The notes beneath the pieces were generated by a model that worked only from the letters and a program-made list of their open reading frames with translations, had not been told where the DNA came from and searched no databases. Below are positions 19,185 through 29,837 of a stretch of 64,000 bases of DNA, piece by piece. Source of the stretch: Phytophthora sp. 'mugwort' (lineage: Eukaryota > Oomycota > Peronosporomycetes > Peronosporales > Peronosporaceae). Positions within the stretch are counted from its first letter, which is position 1, and the number at the start of each line of letters is the position of its first letter. A program made the position numbers and the translations under genes. The stretch lies in assembly GCA_033558025.1 (NCBI GenBank), contig JAUCEF010000014.1, forward strand, positions 2,232,001 to 2,296,000. The letters run 5' to 3'.

Positions 19185-22100
19185 ATGGACTTCCTGCGTC
19201 AACTGGCCGCCGACCTGCACGCGCTGCGGGTCGAGGCCAAGCGCAAATACCCCGTAGTGAAGGAGGCTGTGGACCGCGCTCTGGAGACGCTTCCGGCGCT
19301 GCAGCAGCAGTACGCGGCGCTGCTGCGTGTGGAGGGGCGCGCGCCCGGCCCGGGTCACAGCCTGTTCCAGAGCGAGAGCGTCCTGCGGCCCTTCCTGCTG
19401 GCCTGCAACCACACAAGCGCGTCGCACAAGATTCTCGTCCTGGCATTGGCCAGTATCCAACGTCTAGTCAGCTGGGATGCCATCGAGCCTGCTAGTGTGG
19501 GCAGCATCCTGCGCGTCCTGCAGATCCAGGCCGAGAAAAACACACACGCCGACGTGCAGGTCAAGTTGCTGCAGACGCTCCTACAGCTCATGACGCTGGC
19601 CTACGAAGAGAAGAAAAGCTCGGTCAAGAGTCCCCTCAGGACCCAAAAGCCCGTTAGGACACAGGACGGTCAGACTCAAATTCCACCACCAGGTCAGGAC
19701 AATGTTTTTTTGGGGATCTATTTTGGGGTTTTATTGATCCGATATTTGGATTTTATTCTTGCAGTCAGCGAATTAGTAGGTAATGAAGATATGGTCATGC
19801 AAGCCGTATGGATCTGTCTCCATCTGCACGCGACCAGTAGCAGTGCCAGCTCCATGGTGGGCAATACAGCGGCCATGACGATCCGACAGCTGGTGTCACT
19901 CGCGTTCGGGAAAGTGGATTCCAGTCCAGAAGCCAAACATGTGGGCGTATTATTGTTCCAAGAATTATGTTTTATGAGTCGAGAAGAGAACGGGATGTAC
20001 TTGAAGCGCACGGCGGTATCGTCAATGAGTGCAGCACTAGGCGTTGAATTGCTGGAGACGGTGCTAGCGTCGCATTACGGACTATTTCGCCTTGATATCG
20101 AGTTTAAGGCCGTACTGAAGCAGCAGATGACGCCGTTGGTGCAGTCCGTGCTGGAAATGGGCTGCAACGACAAGCACGGCGGATCAGCCGGCTCAGGGAT
20201 CATGGGACCAGCCAACTCGTCCATTACCAGCAGCAACACGAACGGTGCGACGGGCCCCTTCTTCCCGCTGCTTGTACGGGGCATGCGACTTGCCAGCACA
20301 CTGCTTTGTCACTTTGCCGATTGTTTGGATGGAGAATGCGCGTTGATTTTGCATGCATTATTGGAAATTATCGCTACGGGGTCGTACACTACGCCAGACA
20401 CGTCGAAATGTCCTCCAACCCCGTCCAAGTCGCCGGATTCCAAATTTCATGCAGCAAATGCTATTGCCAATTTCAAAGAAGCCAAAAACTTTTTGACGCA
20501 TTCCAGTTCATCCAACACAAGTGCTGCCAGTGCAGTCAGTAGCACTGGAGGAGGTGTCAATTTCGTCACGTGGCCAGTATTATTATCACTGGAAGTGCTG
20601 AACCGGGTGTGTCTAGAGCCAGATATGGTGGCTGCTATGGTGAATTATTCGGACGGTGTGCTGGTTGCCATCACGCGCACTACGTCTTCTGTCATCATGA
20701 CGTCCCCGCCGTCAGATTTCAGACCTCAAGGCCCGGACGGAGCCACGCCACGCTCAGGTCTCGAGCTACTGAATGAACAAGAGACGCCCGTGCTGCAACA
20801 ATTCTTCATGGCTGTTCGTGTGGCTGCTTCGTGTCAATGCAATATGGCAGCTTCTGTGTTTGAACTGTCGAGATCTACTGACAATGAAGAGATTTGCGAG
20901 AAACTTGCCAAGGCTTGTGTCGCTGTGGTGGCTCCTGCGGTCATCCAGTCGATGAATTGTGTGATGCGGCATTGTCGGGAAGTGGATTTGGTTACAATGT
21001 CTCTTAAATCATATCACGTGTTAGCTACCGTTGCGTCACGACTTCGAGCGAATATGCAGACCTTAAAGGCGAGAGAAACGTGGTGTAAACAAATGGATGA
21101 AGTGGTGCTGACGTGTTTACGTGGGTTGTGTGGCTTCTCGTTCCCGCTCCCGGATGGGATTCGAGGTAACGCGAAGGGGTCCATTTCAACGACGAACTTT
21201 GGAAGTAATGGACCTGGTGAGTATACAGACGAAACCGTGACGGACGATGGAGAAAGCTGTCTTGTGGTGATTAGTTGGCGTGAAGTGCATGCGATGAAAG
21301 CGCTTTTCGGTACTGCACACGTCATGGAGGAAGAACTTTCGCAGGTGGAGTGGTGTGTCCTTCTCGAAGGCTTCGAGATTATCGTCGGATTAACTGATCC
21401 AAAGCTGAAAAGTGGCCAGCAGAAACTCCCGACCAAGAATTACCGGATCAGTGCATTCCGAATTGAAGATGAAGATGTGGAACAGCAGCTTGTGATGCTG
21501 AGTAACTCGATTGTGGATTTCTTTCGTGATGCGTTGAAGCTTAGTAGTGCAGCGCTGCGGAAGCTTCTTGCTGCCGTTCGAAGGGTTTCATGGGACCAAA
21601 TCGGTCTTCCTGTACCGAATAGAGAGACAGAAAATACGACTGATTCGACGTCGTCAGGAGATGATTGGACAATGGTGGACAACGGAGATACGTCAAGTCC
21701 TGCCAGTAATCACCACATGAGAATTTACCAAAGCTATCTGGGTGTGGGGCTAACTGGCTCAGGTATTTTCATGCCATGCTTCGCGTTACGTATGCTCACT
21801 CAGTTAGCGTCAAGCAGTAAGCGATGTTTCGAAGAAGTGATGCGAGAATTGGTGCTTATGAGCACGTTTGTGCCTCAGGCTCCGCTCACAGCAGCCCGAT
21901 TCCCACAGCTCGGTCAGTTTCAAGTCTTTACTACGGAAAGTATCCTGCAACTTATGCAAAACGCCTTGCAAAATGTTGTGAATAGTATCTCGCCTACGGC
22001 GAAGCCAACGATGGCGTCTCTGGATGCAGCCAGACACGAGGAAGGTCCTGTATCGCCCCATGTCTTTGATCAGCAAGAGTTGTTTGTACCGTTGTTGAAG

Positions 22101-24497
22101 CTGACACGCTCGGACATGAAAGATCGCACTTTGGCTGGTATGCTGGAAATGCTCAACGCCTGCGGTCACCTGATAAGCGCTGGCTGGCCGCTGATACTAG
22201 CGGCAGTACAAGAAGCTTGCGAACTCGGAGACGGCAAGACGCAGGTGCTGGCTTTCAAGTGTTTGCGTCTCATTGTCGATGATTTGGTCGTGTCCATCCC
22301 GAGCAATTATCTTCCCGACTGTATCAAATGCATTGGCCGTTTTGGCAGTTGTGCTAAGGACGTCAATATCAGTCTTACAGCCGTCAATGAACTCTGGAGC
22401 GTGGCCGATGTGATCGGGAAGCAGAAGACGCGGCAAGAGAGCGACCTCAGTAAAGGACAATGGGGCTGTATTTTCGCCGAGTTCAGCTCCGTGGCATTGA
22501 ACGACCGTGCCGAAGTGCGAAACAGCGCTATTAACACTCTTTTCGGCACAGCTGTGACGTATGGTGCTCAATTCGAGCTGAATGAGTGGCAACTGTTTAT
22601 CAACTCGACGGTTCTGCCATTGGCAGCCAAGCTGTGCGAGACTCAGAAGAGGAAGAGCTCGCGTTCGCTAGACAAGCGCGAACTTAAGAACTCGGCTACT
22701 TATATGCTTCATCACTCACGTGATAACGCTGAGAAACAGTGGAATGAGTCTCGAGTGCTCATGCTGACAGGGATTAGTCGTGTATTGGAGACCAATTGGC
22801 ACTATCTGCTGCAGCACACGTCGTGGTTTGCTTCCATTTGGCGAGATTTGCTGCCGCACGTAGCACTGAACGCTGCGTTTGGTATGCCCAAGGAAGTGGT
22901 GCTGGCTGCTGTCAAGACGCTACAAACGCTGCTGCAAGTGTCTTCAGCCGGTGACTTCGACCACATCGCGCAGTCGCAACCTGTCCGTGCTGGAGTCGGG
23001 ATGCGTGTTGTTGGAGGTGCTTTAGTGTCTTCATCGACGCCGTTTGCAGCATCAGCGTCTCCGAGCCTGAAGCGTGCGACTTCAGCTCCAGTGTATCGTG
23101 ATCCTGCTCTGTGGGAGGAAGCATTCAGCCAGTTATTGCGTCTGTGCGATGAGAGACACAGTGCAGCAGAAAAGGACAAACACCCGGCGCTTCCTTGGAA
23201 AGAAGACGAGGAACAAGATATTGCGAGTGCCGTGGTGTCGGTGCTAGTGACGCTTTATACACAGGCGAAAGAGTACGAGTTTAAAGATGTACGCAACGTG
23301 GAAAAGATGCTGGATCTGTTCGCGGTTTTGGTTTCTCGGCATGTTCTTGGAACACCGGCGATTGGGAATGGAGCAGTGACAAAGGCAATCACCAACATCA
23401 CCACAAACAGCTTGCAGTCGCGTGTTCTGAACGCGTTTGAAGAGTGCGGATCGTTTGCAGCTCACCCAGAAGTCCACACGAAAGTGTTGGATCAGCTTGT
23501 GGGGTATGTGGCCCAGTCATCGACCAAGGATCTCGTCTTCTTTACTCGTCATGCACTCACGTCGTTAGCGAAGCTGTACGCGAGCGTGTCGAAGGAGGCC
23601 CGGGAGAAGCGCTTTTTGTCAGTTCTTTTCTGTATCCAGCCGTTCTTGAAGTTTGATGACGGTCTCCGTACACCAGAATCAAGTCCGTCTCCGTCTCCAG
23701 AGAAACCAATGACTGCAGCCCAGAAAGCGTCGACTCAGTTGTGGAAACATGCGCTGCGTGTGCTTCTGGTTTTAATCTCGAGTGGTCTTGTGGCTGTGCG
23801 ACTGGCTGAAGCTTGTTGGAGACCGTTGCTAGAAACAATCGCGGATTTTGTGCAGCCGAATGGAGGCAAATTTCTGTCGTGCGTGCAGTCGGAAGAGGAC
23901 GAAGTATTGGTGCTGAGTGTGCTGGAGTGTATCGTGGACAGTACCATTGCGTTGCTCAGTGGTGGCAGCGAACTCAAGACGCAGGTCGGACAGCAATACA
24001 ATGCGTATATTAGCGACCTGGTCGCACTGCTGTGCTCGGGCGTGGACGCGGTGGAGCACAACAAGGCGATTATTCGGTGCTGTGTACGTCAGTTAACCAC
24101 CATGTGCATCCAGATGGCGGATCAAGAGCTGGCGGCGTTTGCGCGGGCTCGAATGGTGGCGTGCTGTAACATGGCATTGGTACGGTATGCTGATCTGGAC
24201 AGCTCTTTACAGTTGAAGGCACAATCTCCAACGGATGAACGGAACGCTCAATTGTCAACGATTTCAAGGGATTTTGAGGTTGTGGCAGCCCGTGAGAGGG
24301 TTATCGTGCTTTTAACCAGTGCATTGGAGGTGGATATGCAGCCACGCAGTAGGATGGAGATGTATCCGGCACTATGCGGCTGCATCTCATCGTCGAATTT
24401 AGAGGTGCGACAGCTTGTACAGCGATTGCTGTTGAGTGGAGGACTGTCCGACTTTTGCTTGGAGCTCATGGATGCGTGGGAGCGTCAGTCTCATTAG
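19185..24497 (+). CDS. MON2: MON2 homologue (Golgi/endosome trafficking scaffold)
   Basis: A very long protein of the MON2 family, related to the non-catalytic parts of BIG/GBF Arf-GEFs, expected to act at Golgi-endosome membranes. The start MDFLRQLAADLHALRVEAKRKYPVVKEAVDRALE matches the DCB-type N-terminus of MON2, so I use the ATG at 19185. The frame is open from 18978, but the extra 69 residues run through palindromic repeats. The rest is alpha-helical HEAT-like sequence with conserved blocks such as SHKILVLALASIQRLVSWD and VLAFKCLRLIVDDLV. A probable 72-base intron (19693-19764) keeps frame, so the unspliced sequence is also open. Length after splicing is about 1,746 residues. Stop TAG is at 24495; an unusually long same-frame extension follows. 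Confidence 0.85.
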   Translation: MDFLRQLAADLHALRVEAKRKYPVVKEAVDRALETLPALQQQYAALLRVEGRAPGPGHSLFQSESVLRPFLLACNHTSASHKILVLALASIQRLVSWDAIEPASVGSILRVLQIQAEKNTHADVQVKLLQTLLQLMTLAYEEKKSSVKSPLRTQKPVRTQDGQTQIPPPGQDNVFLGIYFGVLLIRYLDFILAVSELVGNEDMVMQAVWICLHLHATSSSASSMVGNTAAMTIRQLVSLAFGKVDSSPEAKHVGVLLFQELCFMSREENGMYLKRTAVSSMSAALGVELLETVLASHYGLFRLDIEFKAVLKQQMTPLVQSVLEMGCNDKHGGSAGSGIMGPANSSITSSNTNGATGPFFPLLVRGMRLASTLLCHFADCLDGECALILHALLEIIATGSYTTPDTSKCPPTPSKSPDSKFHAANAIANFKEAKNFLTHSSSSNTSAASAVSSTGGGVNFVTWPVLLSLEVLNRVCLEPDMVAAMVNYSDGVLVAITRTTSSVIMTSPPSDFRPQGPDGATPRSGLELLNEQETPVLQQFFMAVRVAASCQCNMAASVFELSRSTDNEEICEKLAKACVAVVAPAVIQSMNCVMRHCREVDLVTMSLKSYHVLATVASRLRANMQTLKARETWCKQMDEVVLTCLRGLCGFSFPLPDGIRGNAKGSISTTNFGSNGPGEYTDETVTDDGESCLVVISWREVHAMKALFGTAHVMEEELSQVEWCVLLEGFEIIVGLTDPKLKSGQQKLPTKNYRISAFRIEDEDVEQQLVMLSNSIVDFFRDALKLSSAALRKLLAAVRRVSWDQIGLPVPNRETENTTDSTSSGDDWTMVDNGDTSSPASNHHMRIYQSYLGVGLTGSGIFMPCFALRMLTQLASSSKRCFEEVMRELVLMSTFVPQAPLTAARFPQLGQFQVFTTESILQLMQNALQNVVNSISPTAKPTMASLDAARHEEGPVSPHVFDQQELFVPLLKLTRSDMKDRTLAGMLEMLNACGHLISAGWPLILAAVQEACELGDGKTQVLAFKCLRLIVDDLVVSIPSNYLPDCIKCIGRFGSCAKDVNISLTAVNELWSVADVIGKQKTRQESDLSKGQWGCIFAEFSSVALNDRAEVRNSAINTLFGTAVTYGAQFELNEWQLFINSTVLPLAAKLCETQKRKSSRSLDKRELKNSATYMLHHSRDNAEKQWNESRVLMLTGISRVLETNWHYLLQHTSWFASIWRDLLPHVALNAAFGMPKEVVLAAVKTLQTLLQVSSAGDFDHIAQSQPVRAGVGMRVVGGALVSSSTPFAASASPSLKRATSAPVYRDPALWEEAFSQLLRLCDERHSAAEKDKHPALPWKEDEEQDIASAVVSVLVTLYTQAKEYEFKDVRNVEKMLDLFAVLVSRHVLGTPAIGNGAVTKAITNITTNSLQSRVLNAFEECGSFAAHPEVHTKVLDQLVGYVAQSSTKDLVFFTRHALTSLAKLYASVSKEAREKRFLSVLFCIQPFLKFDDGLRTPESSPSPSPEKPMTAAQKASTQLWKHALRVLLVLISSGLVAVRLAEACWRPLLETIADFVQPNGGKFLSCVQSEEDEVLVLSVLECIVDSTIALLSGGSELKTQVGQQYNAYISDLVALLCSGVDAVEHNKAIIRCCVRQLTTMCIQMADQELAAFARARMVACCNMALVRYADLDSSLQLKAQSPTDERNAQLSTISRDFEVVAARERVIVLLTSALEVDMQPRSRMEMYPALCGCISSSNLEVRQLVQRLLLSGGLSDFCLELMDAWERQSH
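19693..19764 (+). other. Probable frame-preserving 72-nt intron in MON2
   Basis: The stretch starts GTCAGG and ends TTCTTGCAG, is 72 nt long (24 codons) and contains no stop. It is far more T-rich than the flanking exons. Its translation is a hydrophobic GIYFGVLLIRYLDFIL segment that would be out of place between two soluble helical segments. Removal joins PPP to VSELVGNEDM without changing frame. Confidence 0.7.
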
Positions 24498-24962
24498 AAT
24501 TTTAATTCACGAAATTGCTGGCAAAAGCGACGCAACCTGTTCATACAAGACAGAACTTCTGGTGACATTTGCGTTGACAAAATTAAAGTATCATTATCAA
24601 GTTCCTCGAATGCTGGAAGCCTTGCCAACCTACAGCTCCTGCGCTCTGCTATCCGCACGCTGTTGTCACTTTGCGGTAGATTTCAGTTGTCTCCCTTGGC
24701 TCACGACTCGCGAAAATTTGCCGAACTGACACCATACTGCTCTATGGTATTTACTCTTTCTGTGCTCCACAACCGAGCAAGTGACGTCGATCAGAGGCCT
24801 TCGAAGACGGCAGCTGTTTTCGAGCTTGGCAACTGGAAGAGACTCGATTTATTTTGTCTCGAGCTTGAGAAAAACGAGTTCATTGATGATTGGAAAGCTA
24901 TTCGTGACACTGTTGCTGAGATTCCGACCGCGACGAAGAGCTTCGCTATGGTTCATTACTGA
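24498..24962 (+). other. 155-codon open extension in frame with MON2, of unknown status
   Basis: Directly after the MON2 stop the same frame stays open for 155 codons to the TGA that ends at 24962, with no ATG inside. The translation ends in WKRLDLFCLELEKNEFIDDW and KAIRDTVAEIPTATKSF, which look protein-like. It may be a chance open 3-prime UTR, the decayed end of the gene, or a separate exon. No domain was recognised. Confidence 0.35.
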
Positions 24963-25370
24963 TGTCGGGATTTTATGCTGTACACTTCGGTGCTTGGGTG
25001 GGGGGAGGGGAATGTGAACATGAAGCAGATTGTGTTGCGGCATTTCTGTTTTTTTTTTTTTTCACTACGTAAATAAATCATTGTATAGGTTCGTTTAAAA
25101 AAGTATACATTTGGTACCCAAGCAACTACATGTAGAGCCGTCCGTACAAAAGACGCTACAGTGCAATTTTGCTGGTACGAATACTTAATATATAATAAGT
25201 ACCGTACTGTACATGTCTAACCAATATCTCGGAGCACTACAGTATTGTATAATACAGTACCAGCGTGATGGTGCTCCGTCACTTTACCTCAAAGAGGTAG
25301 GTACGGCATATAAACGGGTAATTTATCGAATAAACAAATTGTTATTAAGTACAAATGCACAGATTTGAAT
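24963..25370. other. Intergenic AT-rich region
   Basis: No gene. Contains a T13 run near 25050 and GTAC-rich words around 25170-25265 (AAGTACCGTACTGTACATG, CAGTATTGTATAATACAGTA). Confidence 0.35.
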
Positions 25371-25379
25371 CATCCAGTT

Positions 25380-25967
25380 GCGTTCCAGAACCTCGTGTCT
25401 CTTCAAAGGCAGGTGGTCTCAATGTGAAGGCGAATGTCACCCTCTCAAGCTGGCTGAAAACGTGTTTCCCCGTCGCGATAAAGTACATGTCTTCTTGTGG
25501 TTTTTGACCAGCGAAGCTACCTTACCTTAACCATTGCTCCACGATCTGCTGCTGGAAGCTCGCGAAACTGGACGCTCAAGTTGAAGTTGTACGCTCGGGT
25601 AAGTGCAAATTGTCGCGCCGCCTATCGAGGGTTCCAGACCCTGCTTCGCATGACTCACCTGACTCGGATGTACGTGTCACGCAGCACTGGGACTGCCTCA
25701 TGGTTTAATGTGGCCAGATCGCGCTCATCGATAGACAAAGAAAGTTTCGTCGTCCAGACCTAAAAAGACGAGTCCGGATCAATCGTCGCTAACGTTAAGC
25801 GCACTCGGCCGTCTCACCAACTTTGACATGAAGGACATCCTATGAGACAAGGGGATGACTGGGTTCGCGCTTCCATTCAGTACCGTCGTGTTGGTCGGTC
25901 CACAAACGACAAAGCGGTACTGGTCATTCGCCCCTTTCTGGTACATACACACTGTGTATCGTGCCAT
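25380..25967 (-). pseudogene. Possible eroded multi-exon gene, unrecognised
   Basis: The minus strand has protein-like segments in different frames: YRFVVCGPTNTTVLNGSANP near 25920-25860, VKVGETAEC near 25830, VWTTKLSLSIDERDLATLNH and EAVPVLRDTYIRV at about 25760-25665, then NFNLSVQFRELPAADRGAMV at about 25590-25530. An acceptor-like TTTTTAG sits before VWTTKL, GTGAGT follows YIRVR and GTAAGG follows the last block, so some breaks may be introns. The beta-rich pattern was not matched to any family I know. It may be a small real gene or a relic. Confidence 0.3.
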
Positions 25968-26031
25968 GACAACCGATTCATTAACTCCGTCTGCAATTTT
26001 CCAGTAGTTACAACCCCCACTTCTTCAAACT

Positions 26032-26966
26032 ATGGAACCGCTGTCATACAGCTACAAGATCGACGAGGACTATACCCCCGTCCAGTCTCCTCATCAGGTC
26101 GAGCTGGATGCACTGGTCATTCGTCCCTTCCAAGCCAAAGCCCCGCTTCTTCGAGAGTGTCTCGCCGAGTTCTCGCCGAGTTCTTAGTAACTTTCATCCT
26201 CGTCCTGTTTGGAGACGGAGCCGTCGCTCAAGTGACGCTCAGCGGAAGCTCCAAGGGAGACTATACTACACTTTGTATAGGATGGGGAATTGGCATCCTC
26301 TTCGGCATTCACGTCTCCTGAGGCGTCTCTGGAGCGCACATTAACCCTGCTATCACCACTATACTCACGCTCTTCAAACGCTTTAAATGACGTAAGGTCG
26401 TCCCGTATATCGCGGCACAAAATACTGGGGGCCTTTGTGGCCGCCTTCTTCATCTGGGCCGTCTGCAAGCCGCTCTTTGACGTCATTGACCCATACAAGA
26501 GAACCACCCAAGGTGTCATCGCTACGTATCCATACAGTAGTGAGGCGTTCGTGGGCACCTACCTGCCTCTTGACGGAGGTCGTGGGCTCGGCCTTGTTAT
26601 TGTGTGGTCTCTTCGCTATCGGTGACGAGCTCAACAAACGTGCTAACCCGTACTCACAGCCTAGTGCCGTGGCGTTGCTGGTGGTGGCGTTCGGCGTGGC
26701 GTTCGGCATGAACACGGGGTTCGCGTTGAATCCGGCGCGGGATTCGGACCTCGTTTCTCCACGTTGTGTGCTGGTTGGGGCTCGCAAGTGTTCACGTTGA
26801 GAGACGCGTACTCTGGGTTCCCATTGTGGCTCCATTGCTTGGCGGTGCGATCGGTGCTGGTACGTACATTGGGTTGGTAGAACACCACCACCCGCGTGAA
26901 TACAACCCACCGCTTCCGAGTTTTGACAAGTTCAGAATGGCGAGCCAAGCGTCGAATATACTATAG
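26032..26966 (+). pseudogene. Aquaporin pseudogene 1
   Basis: A clear but broken member of the neighbouring aquaporin family. It starts at an ATG (MEPLSYSYKIDEDY) and carries family segments in different frames: AKAPLLRECLAEF, FLVTFILVLFGDGAVAQVTL, WGIGILFGIHVS then a stop, HINPAITTILTLFKRF then a stop, LGAFVAAFFIWAV, DPYKRTTQGVIATYPYS, and at the end PIVAPLLGGAIGAGTYIGLV followed by EHHHPREY. The first NPA motif survives in one frame and the second lies in another. A duplicated AEFSPSS segment near 26165 and at least five frame breaks make it non-functional. Confidence 0.9.
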
Positions 26967-28230
26967 AAATACGTGTAGAGGAACGACAGTGATAGGCATG
27001 GAGTTGAGAAGACTTTGGTAGGCTGCGTGTTGTATAGGGATAACAACATTTGCTATTGACTTGGTCAGCTCCTTGGTACTGTACGCACCCAGCGAGTTAG
27101 TATATTATCGCTAGTGCGCAAGGAGAAGAGACTCTCCAGAAAGCTGACTTAACACAGCGTAACAGTGGACATATATGTACACCAGCGCGAGCGATATACG
27201 CTGAGGGTTGCCTGCGGTCGGACATGGCAGTCGTCCCTCAGATCATTTTGCTGTACGGCAATGCGGTTCGACTAGCGCATTCGTCTACAGATAGTGACTG
27301 TTGTTGCATCCACAGCATGATAAGCCCGAAGTATCGAGCCAGCAGAATGAGAAAGCGAGGAGGAGAACGATCGCGTCATGGTAGACGTATGAGGATCAAC
27401 TTCCGCAACATACATCTTCGAGTTAAGTAGCTCTAATAGACAGTCTGATCCATCAAGCTTATTCTACGTGGACGACCAAGATATTCACGCCAAGCACAAA
27501 CAATAGTATACTTGTACGCTCAAGATCAACCGTGGGCAACGATACCCAGCCACCACACACTAAGTTCGTGCCACCAACTACCGCACCCAGTCCCCAGAAG
27601 CCAGCGCGCCTAGGACCGCCGTCCCACTTAACGACCAGCTTCAACTGAGACGGCTTCCAATCGCAACGTAGAGACCGTGGTGGTGGCGTGCGGGGCGGCT
27701 GGCAACACGGCCTCGGCGTCGGCCGTCACTAAGCTTCTTATCAACGACAATGCGAGGACACTAATACCACCGACATGGCGGCATGAGCACCTCCGTTGCT
27801 TGCATTTGGTGACTCACCAATGGTGAGACGGCATGCGCGAAAGATGCGCGCAATTGTGTCGGCGGGCATGCTTGAAGATCCGATGGACGTAACCAGGCCG
27901 CGTCTCGTACATGTGATTCCTTCGTTGGCACTTCATCGGCGGCAGTGAATGGACGGCGGCAGCTTGTCTAGTGCTGGTTACCAACCAGGTTCGCCGGCTG
28001 ATCGCCTGATCGCGACTTCGAGTGTCACGTCGACAGCCTTGCACCTTGAAGTAGTTGACCCGCGTGAACATGACGCCCGAAGGTGGCAACTCGACGGCAA
28101 AAGTAGCAGACTCGGCTCCATGAAGACCCAGAACCCATACGCGACTACATGGAGCGTGACGTACGTCCCACGCCACGTCGATCTTCATCTACCGCGAGCT
28201 TTCCCGCCGGCACCTCGTGTCTTCGACTGA
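26967..28230. other. Intergenic region in the aquaporin cluster
   Basis: About 1.3 kb with no supported gene. Short open frames on both strands (for example 27814-28188 minus) show no domain. The last 80 bases carry the initiator and leader of the next aquaporin gene. Confidence 0.35.
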
Positions 28231-28239
28231 CTGTTGAGG

Positions 28240-28253
28240 TCACTTTCCAATTC
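28240..28253 (+). promoter_or_regulatory. Oomycete initiator-like element, aquaporin 1
   Basis: TCACTTTCCAATTC fits the oomycete transcription-start consensus (TCA-YTTY-N-C-N-N-TTY) and lies 57 bases before the ATG. The near-identical TCACTTCCCGATTC stands at a similar place before the next intact aquaporin. Confidence 0.5.
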
Positions 28254-28309
28254 GCCGTCCAGCCGAACATCACTTTCCTCCTCCGTCCTCCCAGCTCAGC
28301 GCTGTCACG

Positions 28310-29194
28310 ATGGTTCGCTTGTCTGACAGCGTCAATACCAAGGATAAGGACGGCTACGTCGGCGTTCAAGACGCCGACGTGGCCATGACGCCCGCGGCCG
28401 CCATCAAGCCGTACCAGGTCAAGTCGCCGCTACTGCGCGAGTGCATGGCCGAATTCATCGGCACCATGGTGCTCATCATGTTTGGCGACGGCGTCGTGGC
28501 CCAGGTCGTGCTCAGCCAGAACACGAAGGGCGACTACATGAACATCAACATGTGCTGGGGTCTCGGCGTGCTCTTCGGCATCCACGCGTCGGGCGGCGTG
28601 TCCGGTGCTCACCTGAACCCGGCCGTGACCACGACGCTCGCACTCTTCGGCCGCCTCGAGTGGCGAAAAGTGGTCCCGTACATCATCGCCCAGGTGCTGG
28701 GTGCATTCGTGGCGGCTTTCATCGTCTGGGCCGTCTACTGCCCCATGTTCAACATCATTGACCCCGAGAAGGAGACCACCCACGGCGTCTTCGCCACATA
28801 CCCGTACAGCAACGATGTTCCGGTCGGCACCTGTTTCCTGACTGAGGTCGTAGGAACGGCTCTCCTACTGGGAGGTATCTTCGCCCTCGGGGATGAACTT
28901 AACAAGCCCGCTAGCCCGTACAGCCAGCCGACCGCTGTGGCGCTTTTAGTCGTGGCCATCGGCATGGCGTTCGGGATGAACTCCGGCTACGCTATCAACC
29001 CGGCGCGTGACTTCGGCCCGCGTCTCTTCTCGCTGTGTGCTGGCTGGGGCTCGCGCGTCTTCACCATGCGCGATCACTACTTCTGGGTACCCATTATCGG
29101 CCCGCTGCTCGGAGGGGCCATCGGTGGCGGTGTGTACGTTGGTTTGGTAGAGCACCACCACCCGCGCGACTACAAGCACCCACTCGACGGTTAG
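28310..29194 (+). CDS. Aquaporin/aquaglyceroporin 1 (MIP family)
   Basis: An intact 294-residue major intrinsic protein with six predicted membrane helices. The two pore motifs are NPA at 103-105 (SGAHLNPAVTTTLA) and NPA at 230-232 within GYAINPARDFGPRLF. The aspartate right after the second NPAR (residue 234) is typical of glycerol-conducting members, so transport of glycerol or other small polyols as well as water is likely; this is inference from the family. The N-terminal tail (residues 1-38) is soluble and ends in KPYQVKSPLLRE, shared with all cluster copies. The C-terminus EHHHPRDYKHPLDG is also shared. The ATG at 28310 follows the initiator by a short leader. First intact gene of the tandem cluster. 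Confidence 0.93.
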   Translation: MVRLSDSVNTKDKDGYVGVQDADVAMTPAAAIKPYQVKSPLLRECMAEFIGTMVLIMFGDGVVAQVVLSQNTKGDYMNINMCWGLGVLFGIHASGGVSGAHLNPAVTTTLALFGRLEWRKVVPYIIAQVLGAFVAAFIVWAVYCPMFNIIDPEKETTHGVFATYPYSNDVPVGTCFLTEVVGTALLLGGIFALGDELNKPASPYSQPTAVALLVVAIGMAFGMNSGYAINPARDFGPRLFSLCAGWGSRVFTMRDHYFWVPIIGPLLGGAIGGGVYVGLVEHHHPRDYKHPLDG

Positions 29195-29837
29195 TCACTG
29201 CCTGCCGTCGTCGCAGGTTGTCGTAAAGTAGGAGACGATGGTGCAAGCCTGCCATGATAACATCGTGCAGATGCGTCTCTGTTCTTATAGACTTTTTCCA
29301 TTTTGACATGCTACATTTACTTGACCCTCGTCGGCCTTGATCCCGACGTGGTGCAGTGCACGAAGCCCATATGGAGCGAGTCACTCTGAGAAACACAAGG
29401 TTGTGCCTTTAAGGAGCACAGCGCGGTGTCGTTCTTAACCTTACAGCCAGTGACACAGATCCACGCTGTCGAGCCCTTCGTTTCATCTCCACAGAACTTT
29501 GAAGAGATAGGTCGTAAGTCATTTTCATCGTTCTAGCAGCACTATCGACCGACGTCATCGCCAACAGTAGTTGGAGTAGTCGTCAGCTTCAACGGTGACA
29601 GGCCTAGCCGATTTGATATGTGGTGTCGATGTCTATGAAGGTCGTCCGGCCGTAGGGAAATATGACGCTTCGGGAAGAAAGCGATCGGGCCGCTGAGATG
29701 TCATCGCTCCTTGGTCTCATGTTACAAACTGCAGCGAGTCTTGCAAGTGCCTTCTCAAGTTCGACACATCCCATGATGGCACCGCGACACCGATAGGGCC
29801 GAGACGGCTACACGGGGCTACAAGAGCCCGAGGCCGA
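29195..29837. other. Intergenic region between aquaporin copies
   Basis: No gene recognised. Presumably holds the 3-prime UTR of the upstream aquaporin and lost N-terminal sequence of the pseudogene that follows. Confidence 0.3.
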
